Below, in pieces: positions 10,379 through 23,558 of a stretch of 64,000 nucleotides of DNA. The notes beneath the pieces are model-generated. The model was given only the letters and a program-made list of their open reading frames with translations, was not told the origin of the DNA and made no database searches. Each line of letters opens with the position of its first letter. Position 1 is the first letter of the stretch. The stretch is from Moniliophthora roreri (Eukaryota > Basidiomycota > Agaricomycetes > Agaricales > Marasmiaceae), in contig LATX02000210.1 of the NCBI GenBank assembly GCA_001466705.2, positions 186,001 to 250,000 on the forward strand, read 5' to 3'. The translations under genes and the position numbers were made by a program.

Positions 10379-13300
10379 CTATAATTGGTACATGGTCATG
10401 TTTCTGACCACTTCCGTCCTTGCCCACTCGCAAACGCCACCCTTTCGTGAGCCTATGAACGACCGACAGACTAATAACCGTGGGGTCAATGCATCCCAGG
10501 CCGACATTGTCTCATCCACCTTGGCTGAACCAACAATCATACACGCCCGCCACAGATCTTCGACACACTCCGCCCATCGTACAAATCGCGTCCGGTACGA
10601 AACCGACATGGTGTCTTCGACATCAAAAAGCTGTGCCGCTGTATGGGGCGCTCGGGGTCTTATGTTATCGGCGGTGAAATGTTCAAAATCTCCCGGAATG
10701 TGTTGGTCCATTGACCTTTCCACTTGCTGTAGGATTTGAACGCTCTTGACGAGGACACTGTGGAGGTTTGTCCTCGGGATTTCAGATCGAGACTGTAGTT
10801 CAGCCTCGAGAAAGCCAAGTCTCAATACCACCCGTGCACAGAGATGCAAAATCGCGAAGCCTTCCTCTGAGACCGAGGGTGAGTACAAGTCCCCCACGTT
10901 TGAATGTAGACCTACCTGCTTCCGCATGCAATGAAGCGGCAATCGAGCTCAGGATCGCTATCAAGCATCTCCCAATGCAGGCCCGCCACTCTCCCTGCGT
11001 AACTGCTTCCATTTTCTGTTCATCGGCAACAACGATGATGTTCTCAAGTATTTTGATCCATGCCACATGCTCGGACCGGTTCAACGTTTTCTGAATGGAG
11101 TTGTCGCCGAGAACCTGTATCTCGATCCATGAGAGTAGACTGGACTTGAGCAACAGAGACGTGGTAGCGTGGGGAATGCAAGTAAGATTGGCCAATAGCT
11201 TTATGATAAGAATAAGAAGGAGAGAAGTGAAATACTACCAATAAACTTACCTCGAGCACACCTCTTCTCATCACCCTATCCTTCCCTTTCTGTTCACTTC
11301 CGAAGAGACTCGCAACCAAATACCAGGTATGCCGTCTCCGAAACACTCTCCAATCATCCCTGCCCTGCATGCCATCGGCCAAAAACCTCAGAATCCATGC
11401 CCGATCCTTCTTCCATTGACCATTATCATCAGTGCTACTGTAGAGCATCCCATACAGCATGGGAACATCAGTAACATCCAAATGGGGCCGTTGTAGCAAG
11501 AATCTGGCTGTCAGAGGATAGGTGAAATTGCTAGGATAAAAGACGCCTCGTAAGGCGTGGGCGAGAAGAAGGGTAGTGTACGACGGTAAGCGTGGTGTAG
11601 GCGTAGAAGCCGAAGTTGAAAGGGAAGCCAAGGCATCTCGAAGTAAAGATAGAATATGTACTACGTGAGGCTTTTCTAACATGTCTGCTGTCTACGAGAG
11701 AACTGAGTACCATAGTCGACATAGATGTGCATTGACACATACCTCTAGACATTTCCAAATGAGTGCTATTTGCAACTTGACGATATCCCTCAGCTTTTCA
11801 TCCCTTGCTGACAACGCTCTTATCATGAGCCCAATGACGTTGGTCCTGAAAACCTCAACCCACTCAACCGCTGATTTGGGTGGGCTCTCGGAGAACACAT
11901 GACCCACAAGCAGAATGACAAATATTGGATCGTATAGTGTTCCTTCTTTCCCTTGTTCAGGACCACTCTGAGTATCGTCGGGGTTGTACCTTCGCCACTG
12001 TGGATACCTAGAATACGTTTGGAACATCATAATCGAATCCAAACTCCGTAGTGCGTCCAAGCTACTAGTAGCAGCATTGGTGTTGACACCTCCTGAGGAA
12101 GACCATTTGCTCAATAAGGCCGCAACCGAAATCCTCTTTTCCCGCTCGAACAATTGGAATATCTCCAGCAGCTTTCTATCCGCCAGCTCAAGCGTTCCGC
12201 GATATATCGCTACTAGAGACTCGAGGTGACTGGGCTGACAAGTATTCGACGGGTGCATATGGAATAGCTCGCTCACAACGTCGATAAAGGGACCTCTCAG
12301 CGATCCGCCACAAGCTCTATGGAAGTCTGCACTTTGGACGATGCCTTGTAGATTTCGATTTACTATAAGAGGCTGAAGAAATCCTTAAGAGCAACGTCGA
12401 GGACTGGACGAAGAAAACCAAGTACCTTTATTTGAACCTTTCTTAGTAAGGCTGAGACTAACTTCAGTGAATTGCTATTGAGAGGTCGTGTTTGCACAAC
12501 AACTGTCAGGATAGGCTCGACTAGATGTGCCTTAACTGTATGAACGGTGTTCAGGACTTGTACTGTTCAACAGATAGTCAGTTAAAACCCCTTAGGCTGA
12601 GTGATGCACCATACCGAGCTCTTCGATCATCCGTAAGTGAATAGGGTCAATCTCGTCATCGTTATCGTTATCGGAGAGGGCTCGCACCACCCACTGGAGG
12701 GCATGATCCACTAACGCATCACGCTGTGGATGAGAAAGACCCTCTATTCGGAGGAGCTCCAAGCTCAAGGTGGACAATGGAACGTTCTGCAATTCTTTGA
12801 AGAACAGATCCTGGAATGTGTCGCGTCCGGAGGAAAGCAAGACGGCCAAACATCGTGAGCAGGCTGCCCTAGTATCCGAAGCTAACTCCATTTGACAGGC
12901 CCCCTTTACCAAACGTGCAAAATGTCTCGACCATAGCTGTATTTCCTCGTCGGACATTCCTTGAGTTGCATTATAGCATTGGCAGCAATCCAAGTACGCG
13001 TGAGCCACTGTCGCGAAGTCACGGAGGGCACACTGGATATCAGTACCTAGCCATCTCCTGATCTCCGAAGCATAGTGCGAGGGCGAATGGCTGCAAATTG
13101 AATGACAGATGATGTTGACGGCTGACTGCGACCATGATGTTCGATTAAGATAGGCATACATATCGACCTCTAGAGGTGGAGGCAGTAGACGACGCTTCCA
13201 TTGCAGTTCAGCCCTATCCGTCAGCGATTTGAACGTACGTTCTTCATCTCCCTCAGCCAGATAGCCACGGTAAAGCAAGGGTAGGCGAGCACCCAGGGAC

Positions 13301-16300
13301 AACTCGATGAAGTCTTCTAGAATGTCGTAACCGGGAAGTATTTGTTCAAGCTTCAGAAGAGACTGTATATGTTGAGACAACTGATATTCGAAACCTGGCA
13401 TCTCCTTTGACCGCTTCAATCCGTTGAGAATGCTACTGAGTATTACAGTAGAGGGTTCCGAGCCGAGAAGAAGCGATTCCAAAAGGTTAAACATATCTTC
13501 AACGGAAACGCATTGTATCCAGGTGCATGCATATGTCTGAGAGAACGTATCAGCGACAAGAATTATACAACGGACGGATAAAGCCCCTTACTAATGCTCT
13601 TTGAGTCACAGAAAGGGAGTTTAAAGCATTTGTCCAATGTGAAGCAATGTTGTAAGCTAACTTCTGAGCGTTCTCATCCCCATTACAAAGGCCGACACTG
13701 ACAATGTCGGCGAGAACTTGGAACGAATATTAATGAAGAAGAAGAATCCAGACGAGAACCAGCTCACCTTGGTAGACAGACGGAGATACGTCACTGGAGT
13801 TGCAAAGAAAAATTTCCCTTAATTCTGCATTTTCTCCAAACACGTATTGTTTAACCAGGAGGCACCCATCGGGGGGCAGTCTCGATGGCATATCCTCCAA
13901 GATTTTCCGAAGTAAAAGCAACACATTGATCGAGGTATCGTGTAATCCGACAAGGATGTGGGACATGGTACGAATAGCTCTGATCAAAGCGTTTGTTGAC
14001 GGAGTATCAGTGAATGACGAAATGACCAATGCTTCACGGCAATTAGAGTCGGAGAGCTCTTCTCCAGTGGAGTGAAGAAGTAGCAGTTCAAATGAAGGCC
14101 TGACGAAGACTTAGTCGGTGAGTTCAATGTAGGATTTGGCCACCCACACGTAAGTTCCACACGATATATTTTGCTCGAGATTCATTCCCTGCCACAGTAG
14201 CCCTTTGCGAATATCAAGTGACCAAGAAACTTCATCCAATGCTGGAGGGTACCGGTCAAGAATCGCTTTCGCAACACATCTGATGTCCTCAACTTGCAGT
14301 GGATGTTCCACTAGTCGGGTCCAGTCGACCAATTCATAAGCACTGACCATCTGAGCAGACTTGTCCGAAGCTAAAACGAGTAAGCATGTGAGTGATATAT
14401 GTGGCAACAACCGATGCTTGAAACGCACGTATGGGAATTCTTTGTACGTCATCCAAAAACTCCCTCACCTCCTCGACGGGAGAGCTTTTCTCCAAGCTCA
14501 CTCGCCCGTGGTCCCATCGCAGAGATTCGTAAATCAATCGGATTTGCTTCCTGACTGCCTTGGACATCAATGGATAGTTCGGATATCCGTTCTGAAGGGC
14601 ACTGTCAACTTTCTCGGCGATTGCCCTAAGGAATTTCAGGCTAAAACCACTCTCCGTGATTGTAGAGAGGCTAAAAATCAGCCTTCGGCAGTATGAAACC
14701 AAGGAGAGCGTGTCCGAAGGGGTTAAGAGACTCTGCTTGACTTTAATCGCGAGTTGTTCCACGAAGGTCATCAACAAAGGTGACGGAAGGGGCCCTTGAT
14801 CAACCTGGGTAGACTCACCGACGTCCGTCGTGATGCGTTGTGTTTCCTTAACTAAGGCCTGCATATCGTCCATATATCGATATGGGGTCTTCATGTATCG
14901 ATGAATACAGTCATCGAGGAACGCTACAACGCTTTCGATTTCGTCGGTCAGGGCTGCACCATCAGGGCAGGTGGAAGTCGATCGTAGGCTCCTAGGCAGA
15001 CACGACAACCAAAGAGAAATTTCGGAATCATTGACGCCAATATGTGGGGAACACTGGGAGTGTTGAAAGAGGATACTACTTCCGAGAACCCGATTGAGAA
15101 GTCCTGTGAGTACCGAGACAGTCGCCGGGGTTGCGTACGCGTTGGTGGTCCGATTAGCTCTAGAGAGAGCGATTGCGTTCAGAAGGATGTAGAGGTTACT
15201 ATGTTTGGATGAGTCTGAAGTGGAATGATCAATTGAAAGAATCCCAAAAGTGGTTTAACACAACTAACCGGCTTTACCGATCCATGATGATCTGAACTGC
15301 TCGCTCTCAGTTAATAGCCTGAGGACGTGTATGTGTTTGACTGCTTCCAAATTGTGCGGCCCAGCTGCTCCCTCGTTTTTTGCGGCGGTAGAAGCCAGGG
15401 AGGTGTCCACCGACGTTAGCAGTTTTCCGACATCGAATCGAGCCTCTCCTGACACTTCTGGTAGACATCGCTGGTACAGCCAAAGTAACCTGTGAGCTAC
15501 TTCTGACAGTAAGGCCACCTTCGCCTCCTTTCCTGCCACAGAACTCTGATTGTCGTCGAACATAGATCGCTCGAGCGCCTCGACACGTCCTACAAAACTA
15601 ATGACCACCTGGAAATCGGGAACCTTGCGCCTGACTTCTCGGTCTAAATCCAACAGCCGCTTTCGCCACTGCCCTCGATTGAGGTCTTCGTCAACCGCGA
15701 ACGGGTGGTCTGCAGACTCTTCCTCAAGAGCATCAGCTACCCGTGACATAGCATCCCGTACCTGGCCATACTTTACCAGGCATTTGCACACCGCTTGGGC
15801 CGTACAGAGTTGGACCAGGCCAATTTTTGCAGTGATGGCGGAACTCGAAGAATCGTTCGTGCCCAAAGACTGTAGCCCTCTGGAAAAGTATGCTTTCGTG
15901 TTCACGAAAGAAGGAAAAACGTTATCCAGTATCGTCCCCAGTGGAGGTGGCGTTGGATTGTAATGACCTGAGGTGAGCAGGAACGTGTCCTCGGGAATGG
16001 GAAGAGTAACAATTCTACCGAACAAAGCAATGTTGGCAATCCAGCGAGATGAAAGCCGAGGCTCGAGCGTAAGGTTGATAGACGACCAGTGTCTAATATA
16101 CGGTCAGTAGAAGCAGAAATGTAGATCCCACGAGGCACGGGACGTACCCAGCAACCAACTCTGGACAAACAGTCATAATCCTTAATGATAATTCTTGCTG
16201 TCGCAAGTCGTCGTTTGCTTTGAGATTCTTGAGAACGTTTGAAAGTATCTTGTTATAAACCTTGGATCGCCCTCCCACACCGTCGTTCCTCGGGGGATTT

Positions 16301-17606
16301 TCTTGTGACTCTGTTTCGATAGGGGGATACCAACCACGGTCGCGAAAACAGACACCCTGTCCTGGTCGTGTACACAGCGCAAGAAGGAAATGATGGACCA
16401 AATCTGCGGTTATTTGTGGTTCATTCTTAGCGGAAGCTTCGTCTGAACCCCGATCATAAAGTTTGAGCAGCTGTTGAAGCTTTCAGTATTGCGATAACCT
16501 GACCGAAAAGAATGTAGACATACGTGACCCATGGTGACTTCTCCGAATAGGCCAACTTTGACTTTTTTCGGGACTTTTGCGTCACACCATACACCTTCCC
16601 AGCATAGTGACAATACTTTCCGAACCACAATATAAGGATCCAAAATGAGACCTTTGAAGATGGCCAAAAACTTATCGGTTTGTTGGTCGAAGAACGTATT
16701 TTTTAATGAAGAAGGAGAAGTTGGTTCAAGGAAAGACGTGACGAACAAGAGTGTGAGTGTGCGAATATCTTTCATGAATTATTTAACGTCGAAGAATATA
16801 GAACGACTGAGAGCGCAAAACTTACCGGGTCGTTCTAATGGATCAACCTGCTCGTTCTTTCCCTTGCGCCGCATGTTAAGTAGACGGTGATAAGTCTTGA
16901 ATCCAGCTGTTTAGCTGTGATCTGCCCTTGACTGTAGGTGACTGACCTTGCTATCCCAACCGAGCATGTCCAAAACCTGTCTCCTCTCTTTTCCACTTGC
17001 GAAATTTGACATACTATTCAACACTCTAAGAGTGGATAGCGTCAAATCGTTATGAGAACCGCCGAGGTAAGTGTTAATCCTCCGACTGTATTGAGGAGAA
17101 AGAAGCGTTTTGATAATCGGTAGGCCATATGAATGATGGGTGTAATGGCTCGAGAATAGGTTAAGAAGACACGATATGACCGCCAGGAGTAGGGTTAATA
17201 GTCCATGAGAATGTGAATGCAAGTTCGAGTTTTGTCGCTGTATTCTAGTTATTATTTGAATTACTGCAGCATATCACAGTACTCACATTCTCGATATTTT
17301 GCCAGATGCTAAATAAATCTGTCGCGCCTGGTGCACGTCCGATCCATTGTTGGGAGAAAAGCAGTCGGGAGTCGGAGGGAGATACAAAGCCTTCGCTCGA
17401 TTTGATCGTCAACTGATTTCGGAGAGTACTGAGGACTACGAATTGGTCAGTAGACAGTATGCTCATAACGGAACGAAGTCACCTTTCGAGATGGATTCCG
17501 CATTTTGGTACGAAGTAAGTGCCTGTTGGAGGTCATCAACGTTAGTGAACTTGGCCGGAGTTGCGGTGTCGACTCTAATGCGCTTTCGAGCGGGCTCGCG
17601 TGCCAT
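10379..17606 (-). CDS. URB1: URB1/NPA1-like ribosome biogenesis protein
   Basis: A long minus-strand gene with many short introns. The start is placed at 17606 (MAREPARKRIRVD, a basic N-terminus), with exon 1 spliced to VLSTLRNQLTIKSSEGF. Early exons carry the URB1 N-domain pattern, for example TLRVLNSMSNFASGKERRQ and VLDMLGWDSK. Near the C-terminus the conserved block DVPMLYGMLYSSTDDNGQW, KKDRAWILRFLADGMQ and RRHTWYLVASLF with RRGVLE is characteristic of the URB1 C-terminal domain. The protein is nucleolar and acts in early 60S pre-ribosome assembly with the Npa1 complex of RNA helicases and snoRNPs. The total, over 2000 residues of helical repeats, fits the family. Individual exon borders were not all resolved; ends and strand are secure. 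Confidence 0.85.
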
Positions 17607-17837
17607 ATTTCCCAGTGTACTTCGGTTTGTCCTTCTGGGCCGTATGGGTGTTATTTGGACATGACGGAGGAGATCAAGAAATTCAAAAAAAAAAAAATTT
17701 TCACGCGGTATGATCTATCTATCTATGTCTGCATTCCTAGTCAAACTTAGATTATAGACATATACATAGTAAGGTACCAACTATACTACCAGAACTCGTA
17801 GCTCACGCTCCATTGCAATTATTAGCTACCCGAAATT

Positions 17838-19975
17838 TCAGATATATAGAAATTGACGTTGCAGCTCCTTGAACACCGGAGGATCCAACACTTCAGCATA
17901 AATGTCAAGAGTCGTTCCCGCATCCGGATCTCCGAGTATCAGACACGTCACTGCAAAGCGGCTGTGTAGTTCTTTTGAACTCGTGCAAGCTGTGCGTCTG
18001 CTCCGGGTGTTTGTCAGTACTCGTTGACCCTCCAACCTGGTACTCACCAAACAGAGGCGAATGGGGTGCGAAAATGGCCATCACGGACATTATGATTTCG
18101 ACTTGTGCTGAGAGGTCTTTGTGGGATCTTCGCGGCGGTCCCTCACGATTACTGGCAGATTGACAGACATTGCCTATTTCCTCAATAAAAATTTTGGCTG
18201 TTGCGACCCAAAGAAACTAGACTCTGCGAGTTAGAACAAATTAAAGTTAACGAGGCTCAGTGAAATGCTTACGCTCATAAATGGATCGATGAAAGGAAAG
18301 TCATGTAACTTGACTCCTTGTGAACAGGCTACGATCTCTTCCGCTGTTAAAAGGGTCAGAGCATGCGATGATGCGTCTTTTCCAGTAAATGCGCGGTGGA
18401 GTTGGATGAGGGCCATCCTGGCTAGAGTGTGAATAAACAATAACTGCCGAACAATGACGGAGGACCGAGAGTCCGTTCTTATAGGAGGAAGTGCACTGAT
18501 GAAGCGCCGAATGTGGTTGTTAAGGTTGAGAAAGGATGACTGAAAACGAGCCCCATCATGGAGGGACATGTCTAAACCAGAGTGGTCAACTATGTGGTGT
18601 TGATCCATAATTCACGAGGATTGGATTCTTACTTGGTGTGTATCCTTGGGAAAGCCGAGACCCTTGCTCGTATAATATGGCTGCCTTTGCTTTAATGGTG
18701 AGCAACGGGTTTCCGTTTCCGTCATCTTCAGCATTCTCTAGAAACTCCTGAATAGTGTCGCTTGAGCGAAGATCGTCGGGGAACTTCAAAGGGTTTCAGA
18801 TTCGTGCTGGTGTAAATTGGATTCTTCTACGAACGTACCTGCGACTGACTCGAAATGTCCAAGGGCCAGGGAGCATCTACTCGGGACTCGCTCCGCTCAT
18901 ATGCAATGTTGGAAGCGGCGTCATGTGCAGCAGTCCAGCAGTGGTTAATGATCAGCACCGTCCATAGAGCGTTAACTCGCTCAACTTCCTCCAGGCTGTC
19001 TACCGGAGGTGGCAAATTATCAAGTCCAGGAGTCAACAGCAACTCCTTCGCTCGGATTTTGTGGAAACTTGCTCCCAACACCAGGGAAATCGCAGTACAG
19101 GTGTGGTATCTTGCTTCTGTAAGTCTTCCATTAAGAAGGAAGTATTGCCCCAGGATCACTTCAGCCTGGATCAAGTGCAATGTTCTGTGGGGATGGTCCA
19201 CTGATAGGCCTTGTGTAGCATCGTAAAGTGCTTGCGTCAGCAGGTTTGGTTGTTGAGCGGAAACCTTTGCATCCAGGTTGAAATAAGCACCCATGAGATA
19301 GGTTGTACTTCGCAGAGCAGGAGATGGCGGATATGAGTCGGGGCCGGCGAATCGGGACGTCTCGAGAAAAAAATTGAAGTTAGATGCGCGGGTGAGTAAT
19401 GCATTTATCCTGGAAAATAATATCGATGTTCATATTCGGCTTCCTTAGGTAAAGTAGTGAACTCACAAGCTACGCCTCAGCTCGGTAGGTAGTTTCTAAT
19501 AAGTTCGTCAATGAAACGAACTTAGTCCAAACCATACGGAGAGACAGCTTACCCGAATATCGAGTGGCGGCGGCAAATTCAGAGCGGCCTTGTCGGAGGC
19601 ATACGGATGATGGAGCGTGATTGACGACGACGACTCGCTTGATTTTTGTAGGTCCCCCAATCGACTCTCCATGACGGAAATTTTTTCTTCGAGAGTATGA
19701 GTAGTCCAAGGCGCCTCGTCCGTGTATCCGCATTGATTCGGCTGAGCGGCTTGACAGGGTCCACAGACAGGTCGTTTGCCATCGCATTTCTTGCAAAACT
19801 GTTAGAAACAAAGAGTCCGTGAATCGCCTGAAAAACGCTTACCGTTTTGCGGAGTCTGTTGATCCACTATTGAGTATCCACCAGAATCATGTGAAGACAT
19901 TTACCTGCAACGAACACAAGCGGCTCCTCTACACAACTGCGACCGACTTGAGGACGAAGGACCCGCTGGCGCCAT
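17838..19975 (-). CDS. Zn(II)2Cys6 fungal transcription factor
   Basis: The start at 19975 opens an exon ending CRGAACVRC. A 13-base exon (19855-19843) then a further exon give CRLRKTFCKKCDGKRPVCGPC followed by QAAQPNQCGY, a binuclear zinc cluster with spacing C-x2-C-x6-C-x9-C-x2-C-x7-C. After it come a linker and coiled-coil (LEEKISVMESRLGDLQK), and a fungal-type middle homology region in later exons (AEVILGQYFLLNGRLTEARYHT, VERVNALWTVLIINHCW). The C-terminal exon ends EVLDPPVFKELQRQF. Such factors bind CGG-type half sites and regulate metabolism; the target is unknown. The tiny exon is inferred because it alone restores both frame and cysteine spacing. A downstream ATG near 19905 gives a different frame and was not used. 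Confidence 0.8.
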
Positions 19976-21769
19976 TTTTGAGAATTCACAAGGTGGAGTT
20001 ATCAGTTCAGATTCTGTGGTATTTAAATGACAGCGGGCACTACAAACAAGTCAGAAGCTGGTCAAGTAAGCGGAAGAAGAACATTCCTGATGCTTCGGCA
20101 GCTGCCTGTCGACCTGATCGCCCTCCTCCCCACTTAACGTCCCCGCCCATCCATGATGTATAATTCGTGGCCCTGAGAAGAGGGATGATGCTTTTTGGTT
20201 AAACTTAAAGTATCGAACCAAACACTGTCCGGGCGTGGTTCATCATCAGATTGGGAGAGTGATGCGAGGACGCGCCAGTCAAATTCACGGCCCTCCACTT
20301 TAATTGTAGAAACCTTGTCGCAGTACGAACATCCCCATGCTATATTCTACGTGAAGCAACTAGAACTTCAAAGACATCAACATGACGTCTTGACCCTAAT
20401 TTTGTGTGTCGGGCGGAATACATAAGTACTAGCGATTTCGTCGGGCTAAGTATGCCAGGGGTTATCACGATGGTAATGACGACGGGCCATCTGCGAAGAT
20501 AAGACGGAAATATTCTGTGAATAAAATGACCTGAGTGCCGGGGGCAGCATGTGCAGCCATTGACCTCGATGGTATGACAAGCGAACTGAGACCTCGACTC
20601 TAATCCGGGATTGCTAGCGTGTCATATTAGTGGCTTACCACGAAATTCCTAGAGTTTCGTAGTCGTCCTGCGGCCAATAGTTTCCTGTGTCCATCATACG
20701 CTACGGTTGCCCATACTAACTAAGCAAACGCGGCGCGCCAGCACTAATAGTAGTTCAGCCAACCATTCCTTGCGGGACTCTTGCCTCTTGCTAGCTTCTA
20801 TACGGAATGGGGAGCCATTCGTGTGGTTTAGGTACATAGCTTAAATTCTAGGGAGAAGTCCTTTGATTAGCACGGGTCCAAAGTCGAAAGGGCAAGAGGG
20901 TGTCATCGCACATACTGAACTAGACTGGTACAAATCTCATCTTGCAACAGCAATCCTGACCCTGATGAAGTTGGAGGGTCCATGACACCGCCTCGCGCTC
21001 CATAGTCCTAGGAGTCTGGCGAGAGATTTTTGTCTTGCGTTGACTCTGGAGGGGATGGAACGTAGCACCAGCCGTCAAGCCTACGTGACCGTGAAGGTGT
21101 GAAGTTTGAACGTACTTGAACCTAACTTTGTAATAACGACATGAGCAAGGACGTGAGAAGGCAATGAGAAGACACCAAGTTGCGAGAAATGCGTATGGAG
21201 AATCCAAGCTGCGCAGCTTGACGACGCGATGAAACTGAAACAAACATGAATAGCTTCCACTGCATAGGCAGTACAGTGTTCCACAGGGTGATTGGCAGAT
21301 CTGGGGTTCGAAGCAGAGCATTGACATAAGTGAGGGCATGGAGAATATATGATAGCTGTGATAACCTAAATATCCGACATGGAATGAACATGATGTCTCT
21401 GATTACTGTCCGGCTGGATGCCCAGAAATAAAGGGAAAGCTAAGGACAAGACAAGATCTACCGTGGTTCGGTGACTTCATAGAAAGTGGATACCTGAAGC
21501 GGTACGCTGTCTGGATGCAGGTTCTCCTTGTTCAGCTCCTTGATTACGTTCCAGCTTATAACCACGTACCTTGCGCTGCGCTGGTTCATGACATGCACTC
21601 GCAAAGGAAGGTTGCAGATCGTGTTCAGTATCGTCAGATGCCGCATCCATTATATCGAAGTATCTAAAATACAAGCCAAAAGATCTAGAGCATAGTTCTG
21701 AAAAGGCACTGTCAGTTCAATTTTCAAAAGTAATGCTGCATGTCACGTACTCGCAGGATCCATGCAAAA
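19976..21769. other. Region with only unassigned short frames
   Basis: About 1.8 kb. On the minus strand, 20920-21740 has several overlapping short frames with plausible composition (for example one ending VPLQVSTFYEVTEPR near 21460, another with LPITLWNTVLP near 21280) that might be exons of a small unknown gene, but I could not join them into a model or recognise a family. The rest, 19976-20900, looks non-coding and should contain the promoter of the Zn2Cys6 gene. Confidence 0.3.
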
Positions 21770-22176
21770 TCATAACTCGGTACTCCTTAAACCACCGCTG
21801 TTTTTCCCAATCCAGTGTAAAAGTTTTCCTTCGTCACTTTCGTTGCCCCATAGGTAATATGCCGAACGACGCTGCATGACAGCTAGATGGTGAGGAAGGT
21901 ATCGCACCAACCCGGTAAGGAGAAACATGAAGAGGACGATAAATATAAACACTGTTGACGATAAGCATGGGAAATGAAAGGTGGCGAATTTCACGCACGA
22001 AGGAGTACTTTCTCCCAAGGTTCAAGCATGTGCAAGACGAATGTCCCTTCTGTCCACATTTTTATGCGCCAGGAGTAATATGCCAAAGAAGAATTGGATT
22101 TGGGTGGTCGAGTGCACCGTGCGTCCGGTTTTGGGCTAGGCAGGTGCGAAGGGGGATCAGGTATCATGGCTGGCAA
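21770..22176 (-). CDS. Small subunit of serine palmitoyltransferase-like protein (paralog 2)
   Basis: Exons 22176-21999 and 21951-21770, with a 47-nt intron (donor GTGCGT) at the same place, just after the EPWEK signature, as in the paralog at 9643-10045. The roughly 119-residue product reads: start with DPPSHLPSPKPDAR, then LAYYSWRIKMWTEGTFVLH, MLEPWEK, a hydrophobic helix (LFIFIVLFMFLLTGLV), RYLPHHLAVM and AYYLWGNESD. YLPHHLAVM corresponds to MPQHIMAI in human ssSPTa, making this copy the closer match to the animal family. Role as for paralog 1: an ER membrane activator of serine palmitoyltransferase. It lies about 170 bases from the end of the NAM9 gene. Confidence 0.75.
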
Positions 22177-22346
22177 TGGGGTACTAGTGGTGGTACGAGT
22201 TTTAAATTTGTTTTTTTGCCGAACCCTGGCCGAACCGCAGGCAAGCTTCGTGTCTCACGCTGCTGTACCACAGTGACTGCACTCTCCATCCAAGATTCCT
22301 GAATGGGGCGTATGTATTTAATATATAGTGCGGTAATTATCTTAGT

Positions 22347-23439
22347 CTACTGTTGGAGCACCCCCGAACTGGCAGCAGCACGTTTCGCAGCAGCCTTTCT
22401 CAAAGCCTTGCGCTCTTTGAGCAGCTGAATATCAGTGCTGTCAAAGTTTCTGTCCTCTGGCCTGCTAGCCAGACGCGTTTGCGACCTTATTCTTGGTCTC
22501 CTCTTCACATACCACTCCCAGGCCAACCGCACGACATCACCATCCGCATCGAAAGGTGAAGGTATTTCCGAGTACCCTGGCCGAGCAGTTGGATGACGCA
22601 CATACACGGCTGAACATGTAGCAAAGTTCGGCTCGATGTAAGCTGGAACGTATATCCAGGGGGATGCATATAGTGGAAGCGTGAATGGTGTGAGATCTTT
22701 GTCGGATTCGTTTGCATTGACCTCGTCCGCAAATTTTCCGTGCGGTTTCCAGAAGAAACGGATAGCTTTCGGATCCACTGAAATCATGTCACCAGGTGCT
22801 AAACGAGTGTTGGAATTTGTGTGCTAGGGTTCCGTTAGCTGCGGAAGGAAAAAAAAAAGTATTAGGCCAATCTCACTTACCCGTTGACCGTTGAGTAAAA
22901 CATGGCCCCCAATCACCAAATGACGCGCTTCGTAGATGCTGGAAGCAAAGCACGACCGGAAAACCACGGTATCTATCCGCCTCTCTAGCTCAGAAAACAT
23001 CAAACTTCCGACCGGTGCCATTCCTCGCGCCTCTTCATCCTCTTCATAGCGATCGTCAACTGCTTTTTTTCGGCCAGCAAATTTCTCCAATGCCGTCTTA
23101 TCATCTCCAAGCACTGTCTTTTGTGGTCGTACGTCGGGAATATTGGTAGGGAGATACCAGCGTTTGAATTTTTTCTCAGGAATGTAGTCGCCGTGGTAAG
23201 CACGAACGGCCCTTTTCGACGCCCATCGCTGCTTGAAAAGAGAGTCACTAGTGCTGTCAAATCTGAGGGCCTTTCTCTGAGGAATGTCTGATGGATATGT
23301 CCGTCTGCACAAGTTGAAGAGATTTTCCGTTGACCAGCTCTAATCACCAAGTTAGCTGAAGTAAAGGCGTTGAAACTAACGGAAACTGTACCATACGAGG
23401 CAAGGCCCTCTTGAAATCAAAGATGTTGAGGTCCCGCAT
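22347..23439 (-). CDS. NAM9: Mitochondrial small-ribosomal-subunit protein uS4m (Nam9)
   Basis: Start at 23439 gives MRDLNIFDFKRALPRM, then an intron (GTACAG...TTAG) and SWSTENLFNLCRRTYPSD. The second long exon contains the S4 RNA-binding core: MFSELERRIDTVVFRSCFA, SSIYEARHLVIGGHVLLNGQ. After another intron come PGDMISVDPKAIRFFW and a long C-terminal part with PWIYVPAYIEPNFATC and a basic end. The order MRxLNxFxxKRxLPRMSW at the N-terminus and an S4 domain split by an insert fit fungal Nam9. The protein binds 15S rRNA in the mitochondrial 37S subunit. Total length, about 320-330 residues, is normal for basidiomycete homologues. Confidence 0.85.
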
Positions 23440-23558
23440 TTCGTCGCGAGCGTGAGCTGTCGCTCAAACTCAAACCGTGGCAGAACGGAGACTCGAGTTA
23501 TTTTTATTTTCACACGGTGGACGCGTCGTTACTCTGGTCTGCCCTGCTGTAGCTGAGC

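Noticed and set aside
19470..19811. Alternative N-terminus of the Zn2Cys6 gene in another frame
   Set aside because: It destroys the zinc-cluster cysteines that are clear in the chosen frame.
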